This document shows positions 1-7,845 of a stretch of DNA of 64,000 bases, piece by piece. This DNA comes from Alphaproteobacteria bacterium. GTDB lineage: Bacteria > Pseudomonadota > Alphaproteobacteria > CAAGCB01 > CAG-977. The notes below the pieces were generated by a model that did no database searches, was not told where the DNA came from, and saw only the letters and a program-made list of their open reading frames with translations. Within the stretch, counting starts at the first letter, position 1; every line of letters begins with the position of its first letter. Position numbers and translations under genes: made by a program. Location: the NCBI GenBank assembly GCA_017616015.1, contig JAFZYY010000001.1, positions 215,661-279,660 on the forward strand, written 5' to 3'.

Positions 1-219
1 GTCTTTTCCTTTCATGCGCTGATAGCGAATCAAAGAATCCTGAATGGTGAAAGTCAGAGCGTGACCGATATGCAGATTTCCCGTTACGTTCGGCGGCGGA
101 ATCATAATGCAGTAGGGTTCTTTGTTCGAATCGGGGTGGCAGGCGAAAGCGCCGGATTTTTCCCATTTTTCGTAACAAGCCGCTTCGCTTTCGGCCGGAT
201 TATACGTTTTATCTAACAT
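1..219 (-). CDS. valS: Valyl-tRNA synthetase, N-terminal 73 codons (runs off the window)
   Basis: The 73 codons read from an ATG at 219 carry the start of a class I aminoacyl-tRNA synthetase. [14 protein letters not shown] stretch ends in the HIGH ATP-binding signature at residues 50-53, and the N-terminal [18 protein letters not shown] pattern is typical of ValS, which charges tRNA-Val with valine and edits mischarged threonine. The rest of the gene lies beyond base 1. It follows popZ on the same strand, separated by a terminator-like hairpin, so it may have its own promoter in the 80-base gap. The popZ-valS neighbourhood is common in Alphaproteobacteria. Identity is secure; only the extent is incomplete. 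Confidence 0.96.
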   Translation of the reverse strand, partial: MLDKTYNPAESEAACYEKWEKSGAFACHPDSNKEPYCIMIPPPNVTGNLHIGHALTFTIQDSLIRYQRMKGKD

Positions 220-241
220 GATCGTTCCTTTTTTATCTTCT

Positions 242-280
242 ATAAAAAAATATTCCTCAAGCTGTTGAGGGCTTGAGGAA
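242..280 (-). terminator. Rho-independent terminator after popZ
   Basis: A 9-bp perfect stem (TTCCTCAAG at 253-261 with CTTGAGGAA at 272-280) is followed, on the minus strand, by a run of seven T's. It lies 20 bases past the popZ stop codon and before valS, so it should end or attenuate popZ transcripts. Confidence 0.8.
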
Positions 281-299
281 ATAAAAGTGTTTCAACAGA

Positions 300-989
300 T
301 TATTTCAAATCAAGCCTGTCCATGATATGGGCGACTTCTTTCCTGACTACGCGTTCGACGATTTCGGGCAGGTGTGCGTCCAGCCATTCTTTTAAATACG
401 GCTTTAATGTTTCGCGGACGATCGCTTCGATCGTTAAGGTGCCGTCGCCTAAGCTTAATTGTTTTTCGGCGGCAATGTCGCGCAGATGAGACAGCGATTC
501 CGTCGCGGCCATGACGGTCGGTTCGGCCAACAGCATATCGTCTTGAATCTGCCGTTCAGCCGTTTCTTTAATTAAGTCTGTCAATGTTTCTTCTTTCATC
601 GGTTCCTGAGGAATGACAGGTTCCGGTTTGAAATCGTCTTCTTCCTCTTCTTCGGAAGGAGTGCTCACAATCATATCCGCGGTTAAGTCCATGACCTTTT
701 CGGCTGTTTCATCGGCAGGCAATTCGTCAGAAGAAGAATCTTTTTCAGTAATATTGAAAGATTCTTCAGGTTCTTCTGTTTCGGAGGAAGAAGCATCTTC
801 TTGTTGTTCCGCGTTTGCAGAAGGAGTTTCCTGCTGTTCCGCGGACTTCTCCGGTTCCGCATTTTTCTGCGGTTCGGCAGGAGCTTCTTTTTCAGCCGGA
901 TTTCCGGAGGATTCTTCCTCGTCTTCAGCTAAAATATTACGGATAGAAGCAAGAATGGCTTCCATAGACGGTTCGTTTTGTTCTGTCAT
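300..989 (-). CDS. popZ: Polar organizing protein PopZ (DUF2497 family)
   Basis: This 229-residue protein has the two conserved ends of the PopZ/DUF2497 family. A short N-terminal amphipathic helix (MEAILASIRNILAED, about residues 8-22) is followed by a long acidic, Pro/Glu/Ser-rich disordered middle (about 25-125) and a C-terminal helical block (last ~45 residues, with TIEAIVRETLKPYLKEWLD). In Caulobacter PopZ self-assembles at cell poles and tethers ParB-bound origins and cell-cycle regulators. I chose the ATG at 989 because it puts the conserved helix at the very N terminus; an in-frame GTG at 1016 would add nine atypical residues. Placement between tolC and valS supports the assignment. 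The polar role is inferred from the family. Confidence 0.88.
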   Translation of the reverse strand: MTEQNEPSMEAILASIRNILAEDEEESSGNPAEKEAPAEPQKNAEPEKSAEQQETPSANAEQQEDASSSETEEPEESFNITEKDSSSDELPADETAEKVMDLTADMIVSTPSEEEEEDDFKPEPVIPQEPMKEETLTDLIKETAERQIQDDMLLAEPTVMAATESLSHLRDIAAEKQLSLGDGTLTIEAIVRETLKPYLKEWLDAHLPEIVERVVRKEVAHIMDRLDLK

Positions 990-1062
990 TTTCTGTCCAT
1001 ATAACTTTGTTACCACTTAAATATAACATTTCCTTAAAAAGGAGCAAGTCGATATTTTCATT

Positions 1063-2505
1063 TTAAACGTTTGATTCTGTCGGTTTTTCGTCCGGGGCAG
1101 GGGCTTCCGCCGGCTTTTCGTCCGAAGCCGGAGCCGCAGACTGTTTTCCCGCTTTGTTGTAGCGGGCTATATCCAATCCCAAGTCGGTCGGCGTCATCAT
1201 TCCCATCGCGGCGATTAACTGATAAGAAGCGTCAATCAGGTTCTTCTTTGCCGTGACGACGCTGACGCGGGCGTCCAATAATTCCTGTTCGGCATTCAGA
1301 ACGTCTAAAATGGTGCGTTCTCCCGCTTGTTCTTCGTAACGGACGCCTTCCAGAGCCAGAGCCGACGCTCGGACTTGCTCTTCCAGAGATGACAGAGAAG
1401 CCAGAACGGATTGATAATTTTCCCAGGCCTGTGTCGTCTGACGGGCGACAGAACGTTTGACGGCGTTAATGTTAATGCGGGCTTTTCCGGCGGCATATTT
1501 GGTTTCCCGCACTTTGGAAGAGGTTGTCCCCGCATTGTAGAAAGGAACGTCTAAAACCAGTTTGACGGTCGTGTCTTCTTCCCGCGCGCGTCCCGTTTCG
1601 ATGTCAACGCCGCCTACGGTCGCCGTGCCGTGAGCGCCGGCGCGCATATTCAAATAAGCGGCCTGCAATTCCAAAGTCGGATAGTGACCCGATTCCGCGA
1701 TTTCGATCGAGCTCTGTGCGCTCTCAGCCTGTTTTTCGGCGGCCTGAACGGCGGGATTGCTTTTCATCGCGATTTCCAAAGCGTCTTCCAATGTTTGAGG
1801 CAACTTGGCGGCGGGAACTTCCGGTTCGTAAATTTTTTCGGGCAGTTTGCCAATCACTTTACGGTAAGCGGCATAAGCGATTTTTAAGTCGCCTTCCGCG
1901 GAAATTCTGGCGGCTACGGCCCGGGCGTGGCGCGCTTCGGACTGAGCTACGTCCGTTTTGGTTAGTTCGCCGACGCGGAAACGATCCCGCGTATATTCCA
2001 ACTGGCGCTGCAAAACGGTTTCATTATTTTGATTTAACCGGAGAACGGCCAAAGCCCGAATAACGTCCGTATAAACGATAACGGCGTTGGTCAGAGTTGT
2101 CTGTTCGATGTTTTTCAGGTTGGCACGTTCCGCTTCAAATTGAGTTTTTGCCGTTTTTACGGAAGCCGACGTGTTAAAGCCCGAAAAAATAGGCTGAACG
2201 GCCGTGACGCCTAAAATGACGGGTCTGCTTTCTTTTTCCTGAAAAATCGGGGAGGCCTTTGTCCTTTCGTAAGAATATCCGTAAGAAGCTTCTCCGGCGA
2301 CGGTCGGTTTATATCCCGACTGGCTTTGCGTGATCTTTTCATGCACGGAACGCAGATAAGCCCTCTGCGAAAGGATTTCCGGATTGGCGGCATATGTATA
2401 GGCCAAAGCTTCCTCCAGCGTTTCCGCCTGAGCGACATTCCCTAACAGGGCAACAGACAAAGATATTCCGGACAATATTCTTTTTAAATTCGGTTGATTT
2501 GACAC
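1063..2505 (-). CDS. tolC: TolC family outer membrane efflux channel
   Basis: This is a 480-residue outer membrane factor with a Sec signal peptide (hydrophobic 10-25, AQA cleavage at about 25-27) and two TolC repeats rich in Ala/Glu/Gln coiled coil. Each repeat opens with a LEEALAYTYAANPEI or LEDALEIAMKSNPAV type helix start. Family members form trimeric channel-tunnels that connect inner-membrane RND, MFS or ABC pumps, or type I secretion exporters, to the outside. The last ~25 residues are a Pro/Ala/Glu tail with an imperfect repeat of APxDEKPxE. The start codon is GTG at 2505, with GGAG eight bases upstream. It lies between pcm and popZ, a frequent alphaproteobacterial order. No pump or adaptor is adjacent, so the exported substrate is unknown. 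Confidence 0.92.
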   Translation of the reverse strand: MSNQPNLKRILSGISLSVALLGNVAQAETLEEALAYTYAANPEILSQRAYLRSVHEKITQSQSGYKPTVAGEASYGYSYERTKASPIFQEKESRPVILGVTAVQPIFSGFNTSASVKTAKTQFEAERANLKNIEQTTLTNAVIVYTDVIRALAVLRLNQNNETVLQRQLEYTRDRFRVGELTKTDVAQSEARHARAVAARISAEGDLKIAYAAYRKVIGKLPEKIYEPEVPAAKLPQTLEDALEIAMKSNPAVQAAEKQAESAQSSIEIAESGHYPTLELQAAYLNMRAGAHGTATVGGVDIETGRAREEDTTVKLVLDVPFYNAGTTSSKVRETKYAAGKARININAVKRSVARQTTQAWENYQSVLASLSSLEEQVRASALALEGVRYEEQAGERTILDVLNAEQELLDARVSVVTAKKNLIDASYQLIAAMGMMTPTDLGLDIARYNKAGKQSAAPASDEKPAEAPAPDEKPTESNV

Positions 2506-2583
2506 GGTTCACTCCATAAGTATAGGAAGCTTATACATATTGTTCTTTTTTAACGTTAATCATGCCTGAATATCAACAACTAT

Positions 2584-3273
2584 TTAAGAAACGGTGTCAA
2601 AAATAAAACTTTTATACAGGCGGTTGCGCGGGAAACCGCTCAAATCCAAATCAAACAAAGCCGAACGGGACAGCGCGTCACCTTTTTTTATGATTTTTAC
2701 GGCGTGTCCCGTGTTGCTCGGATCGTTTGATTCAACACAAATCAACCGGCCGTTGTTCGCTAATTGCGACAGCAGTTTTTCAGGAATATGCGAAACGACG
2801 TTTTCAATAAAAATAACGTCGAAGGGCCCCTGAGAGGGAAGGCCGTCTTCGGGCGGCTGATTTAAAACCGCGACATTGTCTACTTCCGCATCAATTAAAA
2901 TTTGCTGTGCCGTTTCGCACAAAGACGAATCATTTTCCAAAGCGACGACCGCCTGTGTCATGTTCGCTATTACCGCGGCGGAATATCCCGAGCCGGATTT
3001 AATGTCCAGAACGAAGTCCGTTTCTTTTAATTCGGCGGCAAGCAACAGTTTGGCAAAGATTCTCGGGGGAAAAATCAGCGTGTTTGCGTCAATGTAAATC
3101 GTTTCGTCCGCATAAGCCCGCCCTCTTAATCTTTCCGGCAGAAATTGTTCCCGCGCGACTTTTCCCATGGCGTCAAGCAAACGCGGATCGTTGATTTGAT
3201 TGGGAATCAGCTGTCCCGCCAACATGTTTTCGCGCGCTCTTTTATAAGGATTTTCTATAGAAGTGTTTGCCAT
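2584..3273 (-). CDS. pcm: Protein-L-isoaspartate O-methyltransferase-like protein
   Basis: The protein has 229 residues. The N-terminal MLAGQLIPNQINDPRLLDAM pattern and REQFLPERLRGRAYAD are characteristic of the PCMT family, SAM-dependent enzymes that methylate damaged isoaspartyl residues. The start at 3273 is preferred because AAGGA sits nine bases upstream; an ATG at 3294 would add seven residues. The SAM-binding motif I reads DIKSGSGYSAA instead of the usual D(I/V)GxGxGY, so a conserved Gly is replaced by Lys and catalysis is uncertain. Many alphaproteobacteria carry this tolC-linked paralog rather than the surE-linked canonical pcm. Substrate is therefore not established. Confidence 0.82.
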   Translation of the reverse strand: MANTSIENPYKRARENMLAGQLIPNQINDPRLLDAMGKVAREQFLPERLRGRAYADETIYIDANTLIFPPRIFAKLLLAAELKETDFVLDIKSGSGYSAAVIANMTQAVVALENDSSLCETAQQILIDAEVDNVAVLNQPPEDGLPSQGPFDVIFIENVVSHIPEKLLSQLANNGRLICVESNDPSNTGHAVKIIKKGDALSRSALFDLDLSGFPRNRLYKSFIFDTVS

Positions 3274-3351
3274 AAGCTTTTTTCCTTGAAACATAAACTT
3301 ATAACATGAAAGCCGCTTTTTTAAAAAGAAGAAAAAAGATTCATTTTTCTA

Positions 3352-3380
3352 TTGACGCATAAGAAAACAAAGGATATAAA
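3352..3380 (+). promoter_or_regulatory. Candidate sigma-70 promoter of the tRNA-Cys/tRNA-Asn unit
   Basis: TTGACG (3352-3357) and TATAAA (3375-3380) are separated by 17 bases, close to the vegetative consensus. The expected start, near 3387, lies about 20 bases before tRNA-Cys. Confidence 0.7.
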
Positions 3381-3409
3381 ATTCCTGTTTTAAGAGCAAA
3401 CCGCTTGAG

Positions 3410-3483
3410 GGCCGAATGGCAGAATGGTTATGCAGAGGACTGCAAATCCTTAGATATCGGTTCGATTCCGGTTTCGGCCTCCA
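3410..3483 (+). tRNA. tRNA-Cys (anticodon GCA)
   Basis: The 74-base sequence folds as a cloverleaf: acceptor arms GGCCGAA (3410-3416) and TTCGGCC (3473-3479), a T-loop with GGTTCGATTCC, and an anticodon loop CTGCAAA giving GCA at 3442-3444. The 3' CCA is encoded (3481-3483). Confidence 0.96.
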
Positions 3484-3492
3484 AAAACTTTT

Positions 3493-3567
3493 TCCGCGAT
3501 AGCTCAGCGGTAGAGCAATCGGCTGTTAACCGATTGGTCGTAGGTTCGAATCCTACTCGCGGAGCCA
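3493..3567 (+). tRNA. tRNA-Asn (anticodon GTT)
   Basis: The 75-base cloverleaf has acceptor arms TCCGCGA and TCGCGGA, a D arm AGCTCAGCGGTAGAGC, anticodon GTT at 3525-3527, a T-loop GTTCGAATC and an encoded CCA. It is nine bases after tRNA-Cys, so both are probably processed from one transcript. Confidence 0.97.
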
Positions 3568-3575
3568 ACAAAAAT

Positions 3576-3607
3576 CCCGTTCCTGATTTTCAGGGACGGG
3601 TTTTTGT
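3576..3607 (+). terminator. Rho-independent terminator after the tRNA pair
   Basis: CCCGTTCCTG (3576-3585) pairs with CAGGGACGGG (3591-3600), with one G-T pair, and is followed by TTTTTGTTT. A run of A's on the 5' side means it can also serve the convergent sseB-like gene that ends at 3608. Confidence 0.85.
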
Positions 3608-4054
3608 TTATCGGTATTCCGACGTTGTTTGGCGAAAAAGAGAAAGAATCCGAATCTGATCCGGCGTCAGCAGAAAAGAAATATCGGAAAACGGATTAAG
3701 GATAACGCCTTCGCTGTTGCCGGCGTAAAAAGCTTTAATCCAACCGGAACAATGCATAAAAACGGTTTTTCCCGAAGCATAATCCGAAGGAATTTTCGTC
3801 GGATCCGAAAAAATCGGCATCAGGCGTTTGTTTTCGGAAGCCATGTAAATGACGTCCGGTCTGAAGACAGTTTGTTTTAAAATTCCTTCATTGCCGAAGG
3901 GAAGCTCATTCGCCGTCGGCGCGGCGGGAACTAAAACGTCCGTACAGCGGAAAGCTTCTAACAGCAGAACGTATTTTTCTTTGCTTTTATCTCGGAAAAA
4001 ATCGATCAGACGCCGTTCCAGCAGAAGATCCGGATTAGACGGCTTCTTCTTCAA
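3608..4054 (-). CDS. SseB family protein
   Basis: This 148-residue protein resembles the SseB N-terminal domain. Features are an early LLLEAFRCTDVLVPAAP strand-helix, a middle LMPIFSDPTKIPSDYA and a C-terminal GVILNPFSDISFLLTPDQI, all of which have counterparts in SseB-type proteins. In enterobacteria SseB is linked to serine sensitivity and SseB-like domains occur in many unrelated contexts, so the biochemical role is unknown. It starts within the last codons of the CNNM/CorC gene (20-base overlap, 4035-4054), which implies translational coupling. No signal peptide or membrane segment is visible, so it is probably cytosolic. Confidence 0.7.
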   Translation of the reverse strand: MKKKPSNPDLLLERRLIDFFRDKSKEKYVLLLEAFRCTDVLVPAAPTANELPFGNEGILKQTVFRPDVIYMASENKRLMPIFSDPTKIPSDYASGKTVFMHCSGWIKAFYAGNSEGVILNPFSDISFLLTPDQIRILSLFRQTTSEYR

Positions 4055-5381
4055 CGTCTTCCTCTTCTTCGTTTTCCGGTTCTTTCAGAAAAGCTTTGAC
4101 TTTTTTAACCCGGAAGCCGTCGATTTCCAATATTTCAAAACGGCAGGACGGACAGTCAACCACGTCGCCGACTTTAGGTTTGCGCGCCAACAGGCCGAAA
4201 ACATATCCGCCGATCGTGTCTTCCTCGTGTTCTTCCAAAGGACGCAGCCCCATGTATTCCATTGCTTCGTCCAGTAAAGTCATGCCTAAAAACTCGAAAG
4301 TTCCGTCGTCCAGACGCTTTTCGTAGACTTCGTTCGTCGTGTCGTGTTCGTCCTGAATGTCGCCGACCAATTCTTCCAAAACGTCTTCCATCGAAATCAG
4401 TCCGGACGTGCCGCCGTATTCGTCAATCACGATCGCCATGTGAATCCGGCGCCGCTTCATGGTATGCAAGACTTCGGAAACGGAGAGGCTTTCCGGCACG
4501 AACAAGACTTCGCGCAGCATTTTTGTGATGTCTTTTTCGCCTTCGTTCATCAGAACGTCACGCAAGTGAACCATGCCGACGATATTGTCTTTATCTTCGT
4601 CGCAAACGGGATAACGCGTGTGATTGCTTGTTTTGACGATGTCAAAGTTTTCTTCATAGCTGCTTTCCAGATACAGACACTCCATATCCTGACGCGGAAC
4701 CATGATTTCGCGGGCGATTTTATCGGAAAAATCGACGGCGTTTTTAATGATCTCGCTTTCCGTTTTATCAATGATGCCGCCGCGTTGGGAAGCGCCCGCA
4801 ATCAGTTTGATTTCTTCTTCCGAATGAACCAGATCGCTGTTGTGAGCCGGACGAATGCCGAGCAGTTTTAAAGCGAAAGCGGCCATATTGTCAAAGATAT
4901 AGATAACCGGACGGAACAGTTGGGCAAACAGATATAAAGGACGTACGACCAACATGACGGCGGTTTCCGTTTTTTGAATGGCAATGGATTTCGGGACAAG
5001 TTCGCCGAAAACGACGTGCATTAAAGTGATGATTGTAAAAGCGACGGCAATGCTTAAAGAGTGCATTAAAATCGGGTCGTCTTTCAGCCAGGAACCGAAC
5101 AGCGGATCGATAATGACGGCCAAAGCCGGTTCGCCGATCCAGCCCAAAGCCAGAGAAGCAAGCGTTATGCCCAACTGCGTCGCGCTGAGATAAGAGTCCA
5201 GGGAAGACGTGATTTTGATAGCCAGTTTTGCTTTTTTATTGCCGTGGGATTCGATTTCTTCCAGTCTGGAACGGCGGATTTTAACGATTGAAAATTCCGC
5301 CGCGACAAAGAAAGCGTTAATCGCTACGAACATAAGAGCCATAAAAACTTTTAAAGCAGTATAAGACGAAGGAGAATCCAT
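4035..5381 (-). CDS. CNNM/CorC-type membrane protein with CBS pair (hemolysin C family)
   Basis: The protein has 448 residues in the classic order of the family: an N-terminal DUF21/CNNM transmembrane domain (about residues 5-190, with AAEFSIVKIRRSRLEE and ATQLGITLASLALGW), a cytosolic CBS pair (about 210-330, including HMAIVIDEYGGTSGLIS) and a CorC_HlyC domain (about 350-435). It ends in a strongly acidic tail. Relatives are implicated in magnesium/cobalt homeostasis or Na/Mg exchange; some older annotations call them hemolysins. It is 12 bases downstream of xthA and overlaps the sseB-like gene, so the three form one minus-strand unit. Ion specificity cannot be read from the sequence. Confidence 0.9.
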   Translation of the reverse strand: MDSPSSYTALKVFMALMFVAINAFFVAAEFSIVKIRRSRLEEIESHGNKKAKLAIKITSSLDSYLSATQLGITLASLALGWIGEPALAVIIDPLFGSWLKDDPILMHSLSIAVAFTIITLMHVVFGELVPKSIAIQKTETAVMLVVRPLYLFAQLFRPVIYIFDNMAAFALKLLGIRPAHNSDLVHSEEEIKLIAGASQRGGIIDKTESEIIKNAVDFSDKIAREIMVPRQDMECLYLESSYEENFDIVKTSNHTRYPVCDEDKDNIVGMVHLRDVLMNEGEKDITKMLREVLFVPESLSVSEVLHTMKRRRIHMAIVIDEYGGTSGLISMEDVLEELVGDIQDEHDTTNEVYEKRLDDGTFEFLGMTLLDEAMEYMGLRPLEEHEEDTIGGYVFGLLARKPKVGDVVDCPSCRFEILEIDGFRVKKVKAFLKEPENEEEEDVEEEAV

Positions 5382-5393
5382 ATTTTCCTCTGG

Positions 5394-6257
5394 TTATTGT
5401 AAAGATAAATCACATCTGACCGGCGCGTGATCGGAAGCTTTTTCGCCGCTTCTGACTTCCGCGTCGACTTTTGCGGTTTTGAATTTGTCCGCCCAGGCCG
5501 GCGATAAAAACAGATGATCCAGCAGAATCCCGTTGTTCTTTTCCCAGGCGCCCGCACGGTAATCCCAATAGGAATAAACCGGCACTTTGTTTTTTTCGCG
5601 ACGCAAAGCGTTTGTCAGACCCGTATAGTAAAAAGCTTTAAACAGCTGTCTGACAGGCTGAACGGTAAAAGCCGTATTTTCAAAGGCCTTCGGATTATAA
5701 ACATCACTGTCATATTCAATGACGTTAAAGTCTCCGCCGATAATGAACGGATCGCCTTTGTCCATTAAAGCGTGCGCCCTGGAAACCAAAGCGTCCAACC
5801 AGGCAATTTTGTATTCCAGCCGTTCCGTGCTTTCCGGAGCGCTTGCGGGCGGTTCGCCGTTCGGCACATAGACGCTGATGAACGTTGATTTCAGATCGGG
5901 GCAGTAGGCTTCGATGTATCGCGCCTGTTCTCCGTTATCGGGGGCGCCGGGCAGGGCGTCGCGTTCCAATACGATTTTGTGCTTGGACAAGACAGCCACG
6001 CCGTTATAGCTTTTTTGGCCTTGAGCCAAAGAATAATATCCTAAGCCGTTTAATTCAAAGGACGGAAAAGAATCCGTTTCCGTTTTGATTTCCTGCAACA
6101 TCGCGACATCTGGCTTTTTATCCTGCAGATAAGCGGATAAAGCGGGTAATCGTGCTTTAACGGAATTAACGTTCCAAGTGCAAACGGAAATATCTCCGCC
6201 CTCTGTAAAAATCAGAGCAGACGGAGGCTTTGCGGAATTTAGAGAACCATCGTCCAT
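5394..6257 (-). CDS. xthA: Exodeoxyribonuclease III (AP endonuclease)
   Basis: This Mg-dependent exonuclease/AP endonuclease acts in base excision repair. Family motifs are CTWNVNSVKARL, the metal ligand Glu in MLQEIK, GGDFNV and the C-terminal SDHAPV catalytic His-Asp pair. The body length matches the family. From the ATG at 6257 there is an unusual 23-residue extension before ISVCTWN. No good ribosome site precedes that ATG, whereas GAGGGCGGAG lies just ahead of the ATT codon at the conserved ISV, so a rare ATT start near 6189 is possible. It heads a minus-strand unit with the CNNM/CorC gene. Confidence 0.93.
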   Translation of the reverse strand: MDDGSLNSAKPPSALIFTEGGDISVCTWNVNSVKARLPALSAYLQDKKPDVAMLQEIKTETDSFPSFELNGLGYYSLAQGQKSYNGVAVLSKHKIVLERDALPGAPDNGEQARYIEAYCPDLKSTFISVYVPNGEPPASAPESTERLEYKIAWLDALVSRAHALMDKGDPFIIGGDFNVIEYDSDVYNPKAFENTAFTVQPVRQLFKAFYYTGLTNALRREKNKVPVYSYWDYRAGAWEKNNGILLDHLFLSPAWADKFKTAKVDAEVRSGEKASDHAPVRCDLSLQ

Positions 6258-6355
6258 TTCTAATAAAACAGCCTTTATAGCCTTCCTTTATATGTTTAAT
6301 CTTATCTTATACATGAAAAAAATAAAGGAATCCATAGGAAAATAAATCAAAAACA

Positions 6356-6384
6356 TTGTTTTTTATACGGGCTTTGTTTACAAT
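6356..6384 (+). promoter_or_regulatory. Candidate promoter of the HELTH-protein operon
   Basis: TTGTTT (6356-6361) and TACAAT (6379-6384) are 17 bases apart, 24 bases before the first gene's start codon. Confidence 0.5.
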
Positions 6385-6407
6385 TAATTATGCAATGCGG
6401 GGGAATT

Positions 6408-7079
6408 ATGAAGCGTTTGTTGTTTGTTCTTTTCGTGGTGATGCTCGTGTTTCCTTCTTCTTATGCGGAGGGGAGAAAAAGGAAAGTCCTTTGCCCTAAA
6501 GGAAAAGTTATTGTTCTGAATTCACATTACGGCAAGGCATCACATTCCGCCAAGAAAGAAGAGCCCCAGATAAAACCGGAATTATCCGTCGAAGTGGACG
6601 AAGGAACCCCTAAATTTATCCATAAAAGACCTCAATTTCCATGCTCTAACGGGATTAATCACGGGGGAGGTTGCACGCGCGTCGAATTTTACGCCGTAAT
6701 AAAAGGGGGTAAAATGACCCGTGGGGGGGCTTATGAAAAGCTTCAGCTGAAAATCGGGCTTAAAAATATTGAAGTGGAGCTTTCTTCCGAATTGCAAAAA
6801 GGAACCTGTTTGTTTGATGTCGTTTTAAAACATGAATTGACGCATTTGGCTTTGCACAGAAATGTTTTAAAACGTTTCGCGCCGGAAATCGCCAAGGCGG
6901 TTCTGAGTACCGCGGAACGTTTTCAGACGAAGCAGGCCGAAAGAATTTCTGAGGTTTTGAAGGATTATACCCGGCGTATGTCGGAGGAAGACGACAAACA
7001 GAACGCTTTGATGGATACGACGGACTCTTATATTTACCAACAAAAACAATGCGTTCAGACAGAAAAATCCCGGAAATAA
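6408..7079 (+). CDS. Secreted HELTH-motif protein, paralog 1 (putative metallopeptidase)
   Basis: The 223-residue product begins with a signal peptide (MKRLLFVLFVV.., cleavage near SYA). I start it at 6408 because GGGGGA lies just upstream; an ATG at 6390 gives six extra residues. The core block KGTCLFDVVLKHELTH (about residues 128-143) contains HExxH, the zinc-ligand and catalytic motif of zincin peptidases. A Cys pair (FPC..GGGC) upstream could form a disulfide. After the motif comes a long Lys/Glu-rich helical region. Two related genes follow directly. I do not recognise a named family; peptidase activity is inferred from the motif only, and the third zinc ligand is not obvious. Confidence 0.75.
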   Translation: MKRLLFVLFVVMLVFPSSYAEGRKRKVLCPKGKVIVLNSHYGKASHSAKKEEPQIKPELSVEVDEGTPKFIHKRPQFPCSNGINHGGGCTRVEFYAVIKGGKMTRGGAYEKLQLKIGLKNIEVELSSELQKGTCLFDVVLKHELTHLALHRNVLKRFAPEIAKAVLSTAERFQTKQAERISEVLKDYTRRMSEEDDKQNALMDTTDSYIYQQKQCVQTEKSRK

Positions 7080-7080
7080 G

Positions 7081-7845
7081 ATGAAGAAAAGCTTGATTGG
7101 TTTTATCTGTTGTTTGACGGCTGTTTCTTTTTTCGCTTTTCCCGCTTCGGCGTTTAAGCAGAAATATACGCGCCATTATCAGGAAAGGACGAAGTATTAT
7201 CAGGAAAGGACGAAGTATTATCAGGAAAGAGATCTTCCGAGTTCCAGCGCTTATTTGGAAGTAAGCCGCGAACCTCCGAAGACTGTGGTTGAATACAGTC
7301 CGCAGAAGCCGACTTTTGAAATCGTATCGGACAATCTTTCGTGTCATGAACAGGAAGCTTTAAGTTGCTCTTCTTTTTCGGCGGATTTTTCTTCGGAAGC
7401 CGATTGCGAACTGTCTCTGATCACGCTGAAGGTGACGGAAAAAATTAAAGTAAGCCTGACTTCTTCGTATAAAAAAGGAACGTGTCAGTTTGATCGGATT
7501 TTGAAACATGAACTGACGCATATCGATACATACAGAAAAACGCTGAACAGTTTTATAACGCAGGCCAAACAGGAATTGACCGAAAAATATAAAACTAGGC
7601 AGGAAAACAGCAAAGGGTGCGAGGATATTCAAAAAAGCGTCGCCGATTTAACAAATGAATTCAACAAGCGGTATTCCGAAAAAGCAGAAGCGGAAAACGC
7701 AAAATTGGATATGGAAAACGGCAATCATAAATACAATTTTTCGGTTTGCGCATCGCCGGAAAAAAATAATTCGAACAAAAACCGGAAACCTGATGAAGTA
7801 AAGACTGCTTCTAATCCCTTATATCCTGAGAAGAGCAAACGATGA
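7081..7845 (+). CDS. Secreted HELTH-motif protein, paralog 2 (putative metallopeptidase)
   Basis: This 254-residue protein has a signal peptide ending near ASAF and a short tandem repeat of YYQERTK (three units, residues about 32-52). The shared core KGTCQFDRILKHELTH aligns with its two neighbours, as does the later helical stretch with an ALxD/KLDM..Y motif. It starts one base after paralog 1 stops and its stop overlaps the start of paralog 3 (ATGA), so the three are translationally coupled. The extra Cys residues around the core suggest disulfides and a periplasmic or extracellular location. Function is unknown beyond the HExxH signature. Confidence 0.72.
   Translation: MKKSLIGFICCLTAVSFFAFPASAFKQKYTRHYQERTKYYQERTKYYQERDLPSSSAYLEVSREPPKTVVEYSPQKPTFEIVSDNLSCHEQEALSCSSFSADFSSEADCELSLITLKVTEKIKVSLTSSYKKGTCQFDRILKHELTHIDTYRKTLNSFITQAKQELTEKYKTRQENSKGCEDIQKSVADLTNEFNKRYSEKAEAENAKLDMENGNHKYNFSVCASPEKNNSNKNRKPDEVKTASNPLYPEKSKR
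7174..7236 (+). repeat. 21-bp tandem repeat inside HELTH paralog 2
   Basis: Three 21-base units (7174-7194, 7195-7215, 7216-7236) repeat TATTATCAGGAAAGGACGAA with few changes, the third diverging at its end. It encodes the YYQERTK heptad and may vary in copy number by slippage. Confidence 0.85.

Noticed and set aside
3405..3659. 84-codon frame running through both tRNA genes
   Set aside because: It is made of tRNA-Cys and tRNA-Asn sequence, a common false gene call.
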